Shown piece by piece: positions 33,904 to 43,249 of a stretch of DNA of 64,000 nucleotides. The DNA comes from Microbulbifer aggregans (GTDB lineage Bacteria > Pseudomonadota > Gammaproteobacteria > Pseudomonadales > Cellvibrionaceae). A program made the translations under genes and the position numbers. Every line of letters starts with the position of its first letter. Positions within the stretch are counted from its first letter, which is position 1. The stretch covers positions 62,001 to 126,000 of the forward strand of contig NZ_JAIVKK010000002.1 of assembly GCF_020524005.1 (NCBI RefSeq). The letters are read 5' to 3'. The notes below the pieces were generated by a model. It was not told the DNA's origin. It was given only the letters and a program-made list of their open reading frames with translations, and did no database searches.

Positions 33904-35616
33904 ATGAGCAGCACTCCTCTAAGCGGCCTCGCCAAACGGCTGGTATCCGACAACGCTATCGACGAACCGACCATTCAGTCAGCCCTGAAGGCGGCCAAAC
34001 GTGAAGGCCAGAGCTTTGCTCAGCATGCGGTTGAGACCAAACTCATTAAGAGCCGTGAGCTTGCCAACATCGCTTCCATCGCATTTGGAACCCCACTGTT
34101 CGACCTTTCTAGCTACAACTTCGACATGCTGCCGAAGGATATTGTTGATGAAAAATTAATCAGCAAGCATTTCGCGCTTCCTTTATATAAAAGGGGAAAC
34201 CGCTTATTTGTTGCAGTAGCAGATCCAACCAATCTCTCTGGGCTGGACGAGATCAACTTCAATACAGGACTTAATACCGACGCTGTTCTCGTCGAAGCCG
34301 ATAAGCTGGCCAAGGCAATAGAAAGCTACCTGTCAAACAGTAGCGATATTGGCGGTGGGCTCGAAGGTTTAGACGATGAAGACCTTGATAGCCTCGACGT
34401 AGAATCAGGGGAGCCAAGACGGGATGATGACAACGAGCCAGGCGGGGACGAAGCTCCAGTTGTTCGTTTTGTAAACAAGGTTTTACTGGATGCTATTCGT
34501 ACCGGCGCCTCCGATATTCACTTTGAACCATACGAAAAGCTCTATCGAGTACGACTTCGTACCGACGGGATCTTACACGAGGTGGCCCGCCCACCAATTC
34601 AGCTCGCCACGCGTATTTCTGCGCGCTTAAAAGTAATGTCCAAAATGGACATTTCCGAGCGGCGAGTTCCACAGGACGGCCGTATTAAGATGAAGCTATC
34701 TAAGACCAAGGCTATCGACTTTCGTGTAAACAGCCTACCCACTCTTTGGGGCGAAAAGATCGTATTGCGGATTCTCGATCCTTCGTCCGCAAAGCTGGGT
34801 ATCGATGCCTTGGGGTATGAAGAGGAACAAAAACAAATCTACCTTGATGCCCTGGCCCAGCCGCAAGGCATGATTTTAGTCACAGGGCCAACCGGCTCAG
34901 GCAAAACCGTGTCGCTTTACACAGGCTTAAATATTCTCAATACCGCCGAACGCAATATATCCACTGCGGAAGATCCGGTCGAGATCAACCTTGAAGGCAT
35001 CAACCAAGTAAACGTCTCCAACAAGGTAGGGCTGAACTTTGCGGAGGCTCTGCGATCATTCCTTCGCCAAGACCCCGACATTGTCATGGTGGGGGAAATC
35101 CGAGATCTCGAAACCGCTGAAATCGCCATTAAAGCCGCGCAAACCGGTCACTTGGTGCTTTCTACACTCCATACCAATTCGGCCCCAGAAACCCTGACCC
35201 GTTTGATGAATATGGGGGTACCCACGTTCAATATTGCCACCTCGGTAAGCGTTATTATCGCCCAGCGCCTCGCACGTAGGCTCTGTGGTGAATGCAAAAA
35301 GCCAATTACACTACCCGAGGAAGTCTTAAGAGAAGAAGGCTTCGATACCGTCACCATCCCGCAAAGCGACTGGAAAATATATCAGCCTGTCGGCTGCGAG
35401 CACTGCTCCAAAGGTTACAAAGGTCGCGTAGGCGTGTATGAAGTAGTTCGCATAACTGATGGAATTTCACGCATTATAATGGAAGGCGGCAACTCAATTC
35501 AGATTGCAGACCAGGCAAAAAAAGAAGGGTTCAATAATTTGCGCACTTCAGCCCTGCGCAAAGTAGTGATGGGCGTTACCAGCTTGGAAGAGGCCAATCG
35601 TGTTACTAAGGATTGA
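33904..35616 (+). CDS. pilB: Type IV pilus assembly ATPase PilB
   Basis: 570-aa hexameric ATPase that powers pilus extension at the inner face of the membrane. N-terminal MshEN-type domain (about 1-150), then the ATPase core with ILVTGPTGSGKTVSLY (Walker A), the Asp-box/Walker B region MVGEIRDLETAEIA, the His box GHLVLSTLHTN and a tetracysteine zinc site (CGEC…CEHC). Length is normal. ATG start. First gene of pilB-pilC-pilD-coaE-yacG, the usual order in Pseudomonas and relatives. Confidence 0.97.
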   Translation: MSSTPLSGLAKRLVSDNAIDEPTIQSALKAAKREGQSFAQHAVETKLIKSRELANIASIAFGTPLFDLSSYNFDMLPKDIVDEKLISKHFALPLYKRGNRLFVAVADPTNLSGLDEINFNTGLNTDAVLVEADKLAKAIESYLSNSSDIGGGLEGLDDEDLDSLDVESGEPRRDDDNEPGGDEAPVVRFVNKVLLDAIRTGASDIHFEPYEKLYRVRLRTDGILHEVARPPIQLATRISARLKVMSKMDISERRVPQDGRIKMKLSKTKAIDFRVNSLPTLWGEKIVLRILDPSSAKLGIDALGYEEEQKQIYLDALAQPQGMILVTGPTGSGKTVSLYTGLNILNTAERNISTAEDPVEINLEGINQVNVSNKVGLNFAEALRSFLRQDPDIVMVGEIRDLETAEIAIKAAQTGHLVLSTLHTNSAPETLTRLMNMGVPTFNIATSVSVIIAQRLARRLCGECKKPITLPEEVLREEGFDTVTIPQSDWKIYQPVGCEHCSKGYKGRVGVYEVVRITDGISRIIMEGGNSIQIADQAKKEGFNNLRTSALRKVVMGVTSLEEANRVTKD

Positions 35617-35691
35617 TCACTGACCGGCTAATATTAGCTGAGCTTTACTCCAAAACATTAAAAGACAAAAGTAAAAACCGGGAATGACAGT

Positions 35692-36906
35692 ATGGCCAAC
35701 GCCGCAGTAGCAACTGCCTATGTATTCAAGGGTGTGGATGCCAAGGGCAATAAAGTTCAAGGGGAAATCAGCGGTTCCAGCCCGGCACTGGTCAAAGCTC
35801 AATTGCGCCGGCAAGGTATTATAGCCAATAGAGTGCAGAAAAAACCCAAACCTCTATTCGGTGGTAAGAAGAAGGTTAAACCTGGTGATATCGCTGTGTT
35901 TACTCGCCAAATGGCGACAATGATGAAAGCAGGTGTGCCGTTAGTGCAAAGTTTTGAGATCGTTGCTGACGGACTGGACAACGATGGATTAAAAGAACTA
36001 ATACTTAAAATCCGTGATGACGTTGCATCCGGTACAGCTTTTGCTGACGCACTTAGCAAGCATCCTCTGTATTTCGATAATCTGTTTTGCAACCTGGTCG
36101 CTTCCGGCGAACAATCAGGTGCGCTTGAAACAATGCTCGACCGCATAGCGACTTATAAGGAAAAAACAGAATCTCTAAAAGCTAAGATCAAAAAAGCAAT
36201 GACTTATCCCATTGCGGTTTTAGTTGTGGCGGTAGTAGTAACAGCCATCCTACTGGTCAAAGTAGTTCCCCAGTTCGCAGAGACTTTTTCTAGCTTTGGC
36301 GCTAACCTTCCTGCATTCACACTATTTGTACTGAGCATTTCAGAATGGATGCAAGCAAATTGGCTGTGGGCTTTTGCGGCCCTGGTCATCGGTATCGGCG
36401 GCACTCTCGAAATTAAAAAGCGTAACAAAAAAGTAGCCAATTTTTTTGACCGCTTAATGTTGAAGTTGCCTATTTTGGGTCAGATCACCTACAACTCGAT
36501 TGCTGCCCGGTTCGCTCGTACGCTATCTACTACATTTGCCGCGGGCGTACCATTGATCGACGCACTAAAGTCGGTTGCCGGAGCCACAGGTAATGTCGTG
36601 TACGAAGAAGCGACCCTGAAAATTCGCGATTCTGTTGCAACTGGTATCCCTCTAAATGGCGCCATGCGCGCTTCGGGTCTTTATCCAACCATGTTGGTCC
36701 AAATGGCTGCCATTGGTGAAGAATCGGGCGCATTGGATGAAATGCTAAGCAAGGCAGCTGACTTCTATGAAGAAGCTGTAGATAACTTAGTCGACAATTT
36801 AACCACTCTGATGGAACCGATGATCATGGCAGTCCTAGGTATCCTTGTTGGCGGCCTGATGATTGCCATGTACCTGCCCATCTTCCAGCTCGGTCAGGTT
36901 ATTTAA
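35692..36906 (+). CDS. pilC: Type IV pilus inner-membrane platform protein PilC
   Basis: 404-aa integral membrane platform protein that links PilB to the pilin polymer. Two T2SSF domains of about 125 residues are visible, each with a G-V/P-L motif: VFTRQMATMMKAGVPLVQSF and FARTLSTTFAAGVPLIDAL, with three membrane helices (about 170-195, 220-240 and 375-398). The ATG follows GGGAATGACAGT, and 75 bases separate it from pilB. Ends QLGQVI, as usual for PilC. Confidence 0.97.
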   Translation: MANAAVATAYVFKGVDAKGNKVQGEISGSSPALVKAQLRRQGIIANRVQKKPKPLFGGKKKVKPGDIAVFTRQMATMMKAGVPLVQSFEIVADGLDNDGLKELILKIRDDVASGTAFADALSKHPLYFDNLFCNLVASGEQSGALETMLDRIATYKEKTESLKAKIKKAMTYPIAVLVVAVVVTAILLVKVVPQFAETFSSFGANLPAFTLFVLSISEWMQANWLWAFAALVIGIGGTLEIKKRNKKVANFFDRLMLKLPILGQITYNSIAARFARTLSTTFAAGVPLIDALKSVAGATGNVVYEEATLKIRDSVATGIPLNGAMRASGLYPTMLVQMAAIGEESGALDEMLSKAADFYEEAVDNLVDNLTTLMEPMIMAVLGILVGGLMIAMYLPIFQLGQVI

Positions 36907-36925
36907 AACTGTAAAAGTAATCCCA

Positions 36926-37810
36926 ATGCTCGAAACATTTCTCTCCCATCAAGCGCTGCTTTTAGGCAGCGCTTTTGTTTTAGGACTCTTGGTCGGCAGC
37001 TTTCTCAACGTCGTGATCCACCGCCTCCCCATCATGATGGAGCGGGAATACCAGCGGGATTTTTACAGCTATTTCGACAAGACACCTTCTGCCAAAGAGC
37101 AAAAGCAGCTGGACGAAACCTTCAATCTGGTCCTGCCCCACTCCCACTGCCCCAAGTGCGAGACCGTCATCAAGCCGTGGCAGAACATCCCCATTGTCAG
37201 CTACCTGCTGCTCGGCGGTAAGTGCGGCAACTGCCGTACGCCAATCTCCAAGCGCTATCCGCTGGTAGAGCTGGTTACCGGAATCCTCACCGCCGTGGTC
37301 GTATGGCAGCTGGGTTTTACCTGGCAGGCGCTGGCCGGGATATTTTTTACCTGGGCACTGGTGGCACTGACGGGGATCGACTTTGACAAGCAACTGCTAC
37401 CAGACAACATCACCCTGCCTCTGTTATGGGCCGGCCTGCTGATTAATATCTGGGGTGTATTTGCACCGCTGCAGGATGCCGTAATCGGCGCCATCGCGGG
37501 TTACCTGGCGCTGTGGAGCGTGTTCCATCTGTTCAAGCTGATCACCGGCAAGGAAGGCATGGGCGCGGGGGATTTCAAGATCCTGGCGGCAATCGGTGCC
37601 TGGTTTGGCTGGCAGGTACTGCCTCTGGTGATCCTGCTCTCTGCCGCTGTGGGTGCGCTGGTAGGAATACTGTGGACATTGATTTCCGGGCGGGACAAGA
37701 ACCTTCCGATCGCCTTTGGGCCTTACCTGGCGGGTGCCGCCTGGATCGCCATGCTCTGGGGTGAGCAGATCATCGGCTGGTATTTCCGGATTTCCGGCCT
37801 GTCCTCATAA
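36926..37810 (+). CDS. pilD: Prepilin peptidase/N-methyltransferase PilD
   Basis: 294-aa bifunctional membrane aspartyl protease and methyltransferase that cleaves prepilin leaders and methylates the new N-terminal Phe. ATG 36926 is chosen because it gives the typical MLETFLSH…GSFLNVVIHRLP N-terminus; upstream codons overlap pilC. Two CxxC pairs (CPKC and CGNC) form the cytoplasmic zinc site, and the protease aspartates lie in GIDFDKQLLPD and GMGAGDFKILAA. It acts on PilA, minor pilins and type II secretion pseudopilins. Confidence 0.96.
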   Translation: MLETFLSHQALLLGSAFVLGLLVGSFLNVVIHRLPIMMEREYQRDFYSYFDKTPSAKEQKQLDETFNLVLPHSHCPKCETVIKPWQNIPIVSYLLLGGKCGNCRTPISKRYPLVELVTGILTAVVVWQLGFTWQALAGIFFTWALVALTGIDFDKQLLPDNITLPLLWAGLLINIWGVFAPLQDAVIGAIAGYLALWSVFHLFKLITGKEGMGAGDFKILAAIGAWFGWQVLPLVILLSAAVGALVGILWTLISGRDKNLPIAFGPYLAGAAWIAMLWGEQIIGWYFRISGLSS

Positions 37811-37824
37811 CCGGGTAGCCGCAC

Positions 37825-38436
37825 ATGTTTATCGTCGGGCTTACAGGTGGGATTGGTAGCGGCAAGTCGGCGGCCGCCAATCGCTTCAGACACCACGGGG
37901 TTAACGTGGTCGATGCCGATCAGGCTGCACGGTTCGTGGTTGAGCCCGGACAGCCGGCACTGGCTCATATTGCCAGCCACTTCGGGAGCCATGTGATTCA
38001 ACCTGATGGGCTCCTGGACAGGGCCGCGCTGCGCCAGCGGGTTTTTGACAACCCGGAAGAGCGGCAGTGGCTTGAGCAGTTACTGCACCCGCTGATTCGC
38101 CAGGAGATCGTTCAGGCCTTAGCGGCCAGTGCGCAAACTCACACCGCACCTTATGCCATTCTCGAGTCGCCACTGCTAATCGAGTCCGGACAGTCAGAGC
38201 TGGTTCAGCGGGTATGTGTGGTGGATATTCCCGAGATACTGCAGCTGGAACGAGCCAGTGCGCGGGATGGCAACTCGCCCGAGCAGATCCGCAAGATTAT
38301 GGATGCCCAGATATCGCGGGCCGAGCGATGTGCAAAAGCGGACGATATTCTGGATAATGGCGGCAGCTTGGCGGCACTGGAACGGCAGGTGGACGACCTC
38401 CACCAACGTTATCTCCAGCTTGCGCAATCCGCCTGA
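37825..38436 (+). CDS. coaE: Dephospho-CoA kinase
   Basis: 203-aa P-loop kinase performing the last step of coenzyme A synthesis (3'-phosphorylation of dephospho-CoA). N-terminal [17 protein letters not shown] (Walker A, about 5-21), then VVDADQAAR and the LID-like [23 protein letters not shown] start 14 bases after pilD. The pilBCD-coaE-yacG arrangement is conserved in gammaproteobacteria. Confidence 0.96.
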   Translation: MFIVGLTGGIGSGKSAAANRFRHHGVNVVDADQAARFVVEPGQPALAHIASHFGSHVIQPDGLLDRAALRQRVFDNPEERQWLEQLLHPLIRQEIVQALAASAQTHTAPYAILESPLLIESGQSELVQRVCVVDIPEILQLERASARDGNSPEQIRKIMDAQISRAERCAKADDILDNGGSLAALERQVDDLHQRYLQLAQSA

Positions 38437-38465
38437 ATCCATCTTTTCGATTTAAAGTGTTACCC

Positions 38466-38675
38466 ATGTCTGATGATCGCCCTACCCTGAGCTGCCCGAC
38501 CTGCAAGAAGCCTATCGAGTGGACCGACAAGTATCCACACCGCCCCTTCTGCTGCGAACGCTGCAAATTGATCGACCTGGGTGAGTGGGCCAGTGAGGGC
38601 CACAAGATACCGGGACAGCCGGTGTATGACGATGTGCTGAGCGACGACCTGGATCCCAACAAGACCCGTCACTGA
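38466..38675 (+). CDS. yacG: DNA gyrase inhibitor YacG
   Basis: 69-aa zinc protein that binds GyrB and inhibits DNA gyrase. Four Cys zinc ligands are in SCPTCKKP and FCCERCKLIDLGEW. The acidic C-terminus fits the family. ATG 38466 gives the usual start MSDDRPTL; GTG 38457 is an alternative. Last gene of the pilBCD-coaE-yacG unit. Confidence 0.93.
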   Translation: MSDDRPTLSCPTCKKPIEWTDKYPHRPFCCERCKLIDLGEWASEGHKIPGQPVYDDVLSDDLDPNKTRH

Positions 38676-38752
38676 TTTGCGGTAGTTGCCTACCGACGGG
38701 GTTTAACCTCACGAATCCCAATTAGTTGCTCGCCTAACCGCTCCCTCCCTAC

Positions 38753-38842
38753 CGTCATCCCGGGCTTGACCCGGGATCCAGCTATTAGCCAGCACTAGGC
38801 TCCGTGCCATGAATCTGGATACCGGCCTTCGCCGGTATGACG
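38753..38842. repeat. Palindromic repeat, GTCATCCCGG family, complete pair
   Basis: CGTCATCCCGGGCTTGACCC at the left and CCGGCCTTCGCCGGTATGAC at the right enclose about 40 bases. Located just after yacG in a 257-base gap between convergent genes. Confidence 0.87.
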
Positions 38843-38889
38843 AGAATGTGACGAAGAGGCTCGAGTCAGGCACCTTGATACCCTAACGG

Positions 38890-38924
38890 GTCGATTCCGG
38901 CATGACGTATTTGCCGGTATGACA
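38890..38924. repeat. Degenerate remnant of the GTCATCCCGG-family repeat
   Basis: TTCCGGCATGACG and TTGCCGGTATGACAG lie 20 bases apart and look like right-hand ends of the same repeat family. They follow the intact copy that ends at 38842. Confidence 0.5.
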
Positions 38925-38932
38925 GCAGGTAA

Positions 38933-39430
38933 CTAATCCGCGAGCCATAACCGAGCCAGCAACCCCCACTTGGATGCCATGCCGGAGGTCACGGCGCTGA
39001 TCTGCCCTTCACTATCGACGATTACGACGGTCGGCGTGACCTGTAGTCCCCAGCTGCTACTGAGCGCACCTGAGGGGTCGTTGATGGTGGCGAACGCGAG
39101 CTCATGCTTCTCTTGGTAAGCAGCCACTTCCGTATCATCACCGGATTGCAGGGCAACGGAGATAACCTGGTGATCAGCCGCCAAATCGGAAACCGATGGC
39201 GAGACGACGCGGCAGTAGCCACACCAGGTTGCCCAGAAGTAGATCAGCACGGGGCCGTTCTTCGTCATCGCCTGGAGGTCTACCATCTGCCCTTCAATAT
39301 CCGCGAGCTCCAGTTGCGGCGCAGGCCCTTTGGGCATATTGCGGCTGTGATACCAGGATAACGCGCTGGCGACCAAGGCCGCCAGCAGGATGAATTCAGC
39401 CAGGGTCAGCACACTGCGTTTTATATTCAC
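38933..39430 (-). CDS. Thioredoxin-like protein disulfide oxidoreductase, ScsD-like
   Basis: 165-aa membrane-anchored periplasmic thioredoxin-fold protein. One N-terminal helix (about 8-26) is followed by a TlpA/ScsD-type domain with LIYFWATWCGYCRVVSPSVS (CGYC active site, about 70-73) and the cis-Pro loop QVTPTVVIVD. Probably a reductant or oxidant of periplasmic cysteines, for example in copper stress or cytochrome maturation; the partner is not evident. Its start overlaps the end of trmO by four bases, so they are co-translated. Confidence 0.85.
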   Translation of the reverse strand: MNIKRSVLTLAEFILLAALVASALSWYHSRNMPKGPAPQLELADIEGQMVDLQAMTKNGPVLIYFWATWCGYCRVVSPSVSDLAADHQVISVALQSGDDTEVAAYQEKHELAFATINDPSGALSSSWGLQVTPTVVIVDSEGQISAVTSGMASKWGLLARLWLAD

Positions 39431-40134
39431 GAGGCAACTCCTGCGGCCAGGCTGTCCAGCGCCAGTACCTGTATGCCGCCATCACGATAGCACCAGCGCA
39501 GGTTAAAGCCGCACAATTCCATCCCGTATACCCGCTCGGGATCCGGTTGCTGGTATGCCGGTTTTGGGTCCTGGCCCAGCACCTGCCGAATCAATTGTTC
39601 CAGATCTGTGCCCCAGTTATCCCGATAGGCCCTCGCGACCTGCAGAACCGGATCAGGGATATGTACCGGAGTAGCGGCCGGCGCACTTCCGGCAAACTCA
39701 CTGACTGCATTGGGAATGGCATCGGCATAGGGGATATAGGGTTTGAGATCCAGAATGGGCGTGCCGTCCAAGAGATCGGCTCCGCCGATAATCAGCTCAA
39801 CCTTTGGGTGGGTACGTACCTCGATCAGGCGCACCACCGACAATCCAATATTGTTGGGTCTAAAGGGAGAGCGAGTGGCCAGGACACCCAGCTTTTTGTT
39901 ACCACCAAGGCGCGGTGGTCGCACTTTGTGCGACCACTGGCCGGCGACCTCATGAAACTGAAAAATCACCCACAAGTGGCTGTTTTGTTCGAGGCCGGCG
40001 ACGGCATCGGGGGTATTGAGTGGCGGTAACAGCTCGATGGATGCACGACTGGCATCTGCCAATAGAGGCTGGCGGGGGATACCGAACTTCTCGGTAAAAC
40101 AGGAGTGCACGAGCCCTATTGGATTCATTTCCAT
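39427..40134 (-). CDS. trmO: tRNA (adenine(37)-N6)-methyltransferase TrmO
   Basis: 235-aa TsaA/TrmO-family enzyme that methylates N6-threonylcarbamoyladenosine at position 37 of tRNA-Thr using SAM. ATG 40134 gives MEMNPIGLVHSCFTEKFGIPRQP, here quoted as MEMNPIGLVHSCF and KFGIPRQP, the normal N-terminus. Core motifs: SHLWVIFQFHE, ATRSPFRPNNIGLSVV and LDLKPYIPYADA. Length equals the E. coli protein. It overlaps the downstream thioredoxin-like gene and lies eight bases from gabD's stop codon. Confidence 0.93.
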   Translation of the reverse strand: MEMNPIGLVHSCFTEKFGIPRQPLLADASRASIELLPPLNTPDAVAGLEQNSHLWVIFQFHEVAGQWSHKVRPPRLGGNKKLGVLATRSPFRPNNIGLSVVRLIEVRTHPKVELIIGGADLLDGTPILDLKPYIPYADAIPNAVSEFAGSAPAATPVHIPDPVLQVARAYRDNWGTDLEQLIRQVLGQDPKPAYQQPDPERVYGMELCGFNLRWCYRDGGIQVLALDSLAAGVAS

Positions 40135-40142
40135 CGTCGCGT

Positions 40143-41600
40143 TCAAATCCCACCCATGCACAGGTACTTGATCTCCAGGTAGTCATCGATACCGTACTTG
40201 GAGCCTTCCCGGCCAATACCGGATTCTTTTACCCCACCGAACGGCGCCATCTCATTGGAAATGATGCCTTCGTTGATCCCAACCATACCGTATTCAAGCT
40301 GCTCTGCTACTCGCCAGATACGGCCGATATCTCTGGAATAAAAATAGGATGCCAGGCCAAACTCCGTGTCGTTGGCCATGCGGATAACATCTTCCTCTGT
40401 GGAGAACTTGAAGATTGGCGCCACAGGGCCAAAGATCTCCTCTTTGAACAGGCGCATGGTGTCATCTGCCGCGCCCAGGACAATAGGGGTAAAGAAGCAC
40501 TCACCCATGTCACTCAGTCCGCCTTCATTCAGGGCTTTAGCGCCTTTGCTCAGGGCGTCTTCCACCAGGTCCTTAACATCCTCGACCGCACGGGGGTTAA
40601 TCATGGGACCGACTTCAACCCCCTCCTCCACCCCATTCCCCATTTTCAACGCAGTAACGGCGCGGGCGAACTTTTCCGCGAACTCTTCGTACACGCCGTC
40701 CTGCACAAAAATCCGGTTCGCGCACACACAGGTCTGACCGGCATTGCGGTATTTACAAACAATCGCACCTTTGACTGCCGCATCAATATCCGCATCGTCG
40801 AATACGATAAAGGGTGCATTGCCGCCGAGTTCCATGGAGGTTTTCTTGATGGTCTCCGCGCACTGGGCCTGAAGCTGCTTGCCCACGGCGGTGGAGCCGG
40901 TAAAGGTGAACTTGCGCACCAGCGGGTTACCGGTCATTTCTTTGCCGATTTCCCGTGAGCTTTTACCCACCACTACATTGAATACACCCGCGGGCACGCC
41001 GGCCTCTTCCGCCAGTACCGCCAATGCGAGCGCGGAGAGCGGGGTTTCCGAAGCCGGTTTGGAAACGAATGTACAGCCTGCGGCCAGTGCCGGAGCCACC
41101 TTGCGCGCGATCATTGCGCTGGGGAAATTCCACGGTGTAACAGACGCAGTGACGCCGACCGGCTGCTTGATCACTACGATACGCTTATCTTTGGAAGGTG
41201 GTGCGATGACATCGCCATAGGCGCGCTTGGCTTCTTCAGAGAACCACTCGAGATAGTTGGCACCGTAGATGATTTCAGTCTTGGCTTCGGCCAGTGGTTT
41301 ACCCTGTTCAGCCGTAAGGATCGCCGCCAGGTCATCGGCGTTATCGAGGATCAGGTTGTACCAGTCACGCAAAATTTTTGCGCGCTCTTTGACAGTGAGG
41401 TCCCGCCAACCAGCCCAGGCTTTGTCGGCGGCTTCGATAGCCCGGGCGGTTTCTGCTGCGCCGCAGCTGGCGATGGTGGAGACGATTTCGCCGGTGGCAG
41501 GATTGATGACGTCGAGCGTTTCGCCAGAGTCCGAGTCAATCCACTGGCCATTGATGTAGGACTGGGTACGCAGTAGCTCGGTTTTTTTTAGGCTTGGCAT
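40143..41600 (-). CDS. gabD: NAD(P)-dependent succinate-semialdehyde dehydrogenase
   Basis: 485-aa aldehyde dehydrogenase that oxidises succinate semialdehyde to succinate, the last step of GABA catabolism. Typical GabD features: NYLEWFSEEAKRAYGDVI, TPWNFPSAMIARKVAPALAAG, TGSTAVGK, ELGGNAPFIVFDDADID and the catalytic NAGQTCVCANR with its paired cysteine. ATG 41600 follows AAAGGAGAA; the longer frame runs through a repeat half unit. No gabT or regulator is adjacent. Confidence 0.9.
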   Translation of the reverse strand: MPSLKKTELLRTQSYINGQWIDSDSGETLDVINPATGEIVSTIASCGAAETARAIEAADKAWAGWRDLTVKERAKILRDWYNLILDNADDLAAILTAEQGKPLAEAKTEIIYGANYLEWFSEEAKRAYGDVIAPPSKDKRIVVIKQPVGVTASVTPWNFPSAMIARKVAPALAAGCTFVSKPASETPLSALALAVLAEEAGVPAGVFNVVVGKSSREIGKEMTGNPLVRKFTFTGSTAVGKQLQAQCAETIKKTSMELGGNAPFIVFDDADIDAAVKGAIVCKYRNAGQTCVCANRIFVQDGVYEEFAEKFARAVTALKMGNGVEEGVEVGPMINPRAVEDVKDLVEDALSKGAKALNEGGLSDMGECFFTPIVLGAADDTMRLFKEEIFGPVAPIFKFSTEEDVIRMANDTEFGLASYFYSRDIGRIWRVAEQLEYGMVGINEGIISNEMAPFGGVKESGIGREGSKYGIDDYLEIKYLCMGGI

Positions 41601-41621
41601 GGATTCTCCTTTCCGTTTTGC

Positions 41622-41648
41622 GTTCGCCTGCAAGCAGGCTCCTACAGG
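41622..41648. repeat. Single REP-like half unit upstream of gabD
   Basis: TTCGCCTGCAAGCAGGCTCC TACAGGG (two blocks) is one half of the TAGGAGCCTGC family with no inverted partner. It lies in the gabD leader, about 22 bases before the start codon. Confidence 0.8.
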
Positions 41649-41742
41649 GATTAGTAAAGGCGGCCGATTACCGGGCAAGTTTAGTTTGCACCGGATCGGC
41701 TGCCTTCACTTCGCGGATAGTCTGCCGCCCCGCGCAGCCTGA

Positions 41743-43137
41743 TTATTTTTTCTTTTTCACAAACTTCATCAGGCGGCGTTTTTTCGCTTTCTGACGGTCG
41801 GACAGCTTGTTCTTTTTCTCCGCATAGGGGTTCTTACCGGTACGGAACTCGATTTTCACCGGTGTACCGTGCAGCTCCAGCGCCTTGCGGAAGGTTTTTT
41901 CCAGGTAGCGCACGTAATGATTCGGCACTTCTTCGGTCTGGTTACCATGGATCACGATTACCGGCGGGTTCTGGCCACCAGCGTGCGCGTAACGCAATTT
42001 GATACGGTGGCCGTTGACCAACGGCGGTTGGTGCTCACTTACCGCCCACTGCAGAATACGCGTGAGGTGATTGGTGGAGAGCTTGTCTGTCGCGGACTGG
42101 TAAGCGGCCTCGATTGACTGGTACAGGTTACCAACGCCGGTGCCATGCAACGCGGAAATAAAGTGAATATCCGCAAAGTCGACAAAGCGCAGGCGGCGCT
42201 CCAGCTCGGTCTTGATAAAGTCGCGGTGGTCCGGATCCAGGCCGTCCCACTTGTTCAGCGCCACCACCAGCGCGCGGCCGGCCTGGATTACACTGCCCAT
42301 CAGGTGCAGGTCCTGATCCACCAGGCCTTCGCTGGCATCGATTACCAGTACCACCACATTGGAGTCTTCCACCGCCTGCAGGGTTTTGACGATGGAGAAT
42401 TTCTCCACCGATTCCTTGACGTTTTTACGGCGACGAATACCGGCGGTATCGATGATGGTGTACGGCTTTTCATCGCGGGTGTAATTGATATACACGCTGT
42501 CGCGGGTGGTGCCCGGCTGGTCGTAAACCACGACCCGGTCTTCGCCCAGCAGGCGATTGACCAGTGTGGATTTACCCACGTTCGGGCGGCCGACGATGCC
42601 GATCTTGATTCCCTTCGCTTCTTCTTCAGCCTCTTCTTCAGCAACTTCCGGCATCCCTTCGACCAGTCGCTCCATCAGGGAGCGCACACCGCGGCCATGG
42701 GTCGCGGTCGTGGGGAAGAGTTCACCGATGCCCAGCTCGTAGAACGGCGCAAGGGCGATATCCGGGTTCACCCCATCTACCTTGTTGGCCACCAGCAGGG
42801 TCGGTTTGGAGCGTGTACGCAGACGTTCGGCAATCATCTCGTCTGCCGGTGTCAGACCCGCGCGACAGTCCACCAGGAACAGCACGAAATCCGCTTCTTC
42901 AATGGCCTGCATGGATTGCTGGGCCATGGCTGCGTCGATCCCTTCTTCACCACCGCTGATACCCCCGGTATCCACCAGGATCATTTTGCGGCCTTCAAAC
43001 TCCGCCTCACCGTACTTGCGGTCGCGGGTAAGGCCGGCGTAATTGGCCACGAGCGCATCGCGGCTCTTGGTCAGGCGGTTGAACAGGGTGGATTTACCCA
43101 CGTTGGGGCGCCCGACAAGGGCGATTACAGGCAACAT
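41743..43137 (-). CDS. der: Ribosome-biogenesis GTPase Der (EngA)
   Basis: 464-aa tandem-GTPase required for 50S maturation. Two G domains with [17 protein letters not shown] (about 6-22) and [17 protein letters not shown] (about 178-194), switch motifs DTGG and DTAG, NKVD and NKWD, and a C-terminal KH-like domain (about 355-440). A Lys-rich tail ([19 protein letters not shown]) is typical. Last gene of the hisS-yfgM-bamB-der block. Confidence 0.97.
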   Translation of the reverse strand: MLPVIALVGRPNVGKSTLFNRLTKSRDALVANYAGLTRDRKYGEAEFEGRKMILVDTGGISGGEEGIDAAMAQQSMQAIEEADFVLFLVDCRAGLTPADEMIAERLRTRSKPTLLVANKVDGVNPDIALAPFYELGIGELFPTTATHGRGVRSLMERLVEGMPEVAEEEAEEEAKGIKIGIVGRPNVGKSTLVNRLLGEDRVVVYDQPGTTRDSVYINYTRDEKPYTIIDTAGIRRRKNVKESVEKFSIVKTLQAVEDSNVVVLVIDASEGLVDQDLHLMGSVIQAGRALVVALNKWDGLDPDHRDFIKTELERRLRFVDFADIHFISALHGTGVGNLYQSIEAAYQSATDKLSTNHLTRILQWAVSEHQPPLVNGHRIKLRYAHAGGQNPPVIVIHGNQTEEVPNHYVRYLEKTFRKALELHGTPVKIEFRTGKNPYAEKKNKLSDRQKAKKRRLMKFVKKKK

Positions 43138-43168
43138 ATTCGAATCTACTCAAAACTGGCGACTCGCC

Positions 43169-43198
43169 AGAAATACAAACGCCCGCAAACTGCGGGCG
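43169..43198 (-). terminator. Intrinsic terminator between bamB and der
   Basis: On the minus strand CGCCCGCA-GTT-TGCGGGCG is followed by TTTGTATTTC. It lies about 50 bases after bamB, so der probably has an additional promoter or depends on read-through. Confidence 0.75.
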
Positions 43199-43249
43199 AA
43201 GGTCAATTGGACTGGCGCAACACAGGTGTTGCGCCGATCCCCAATCTAT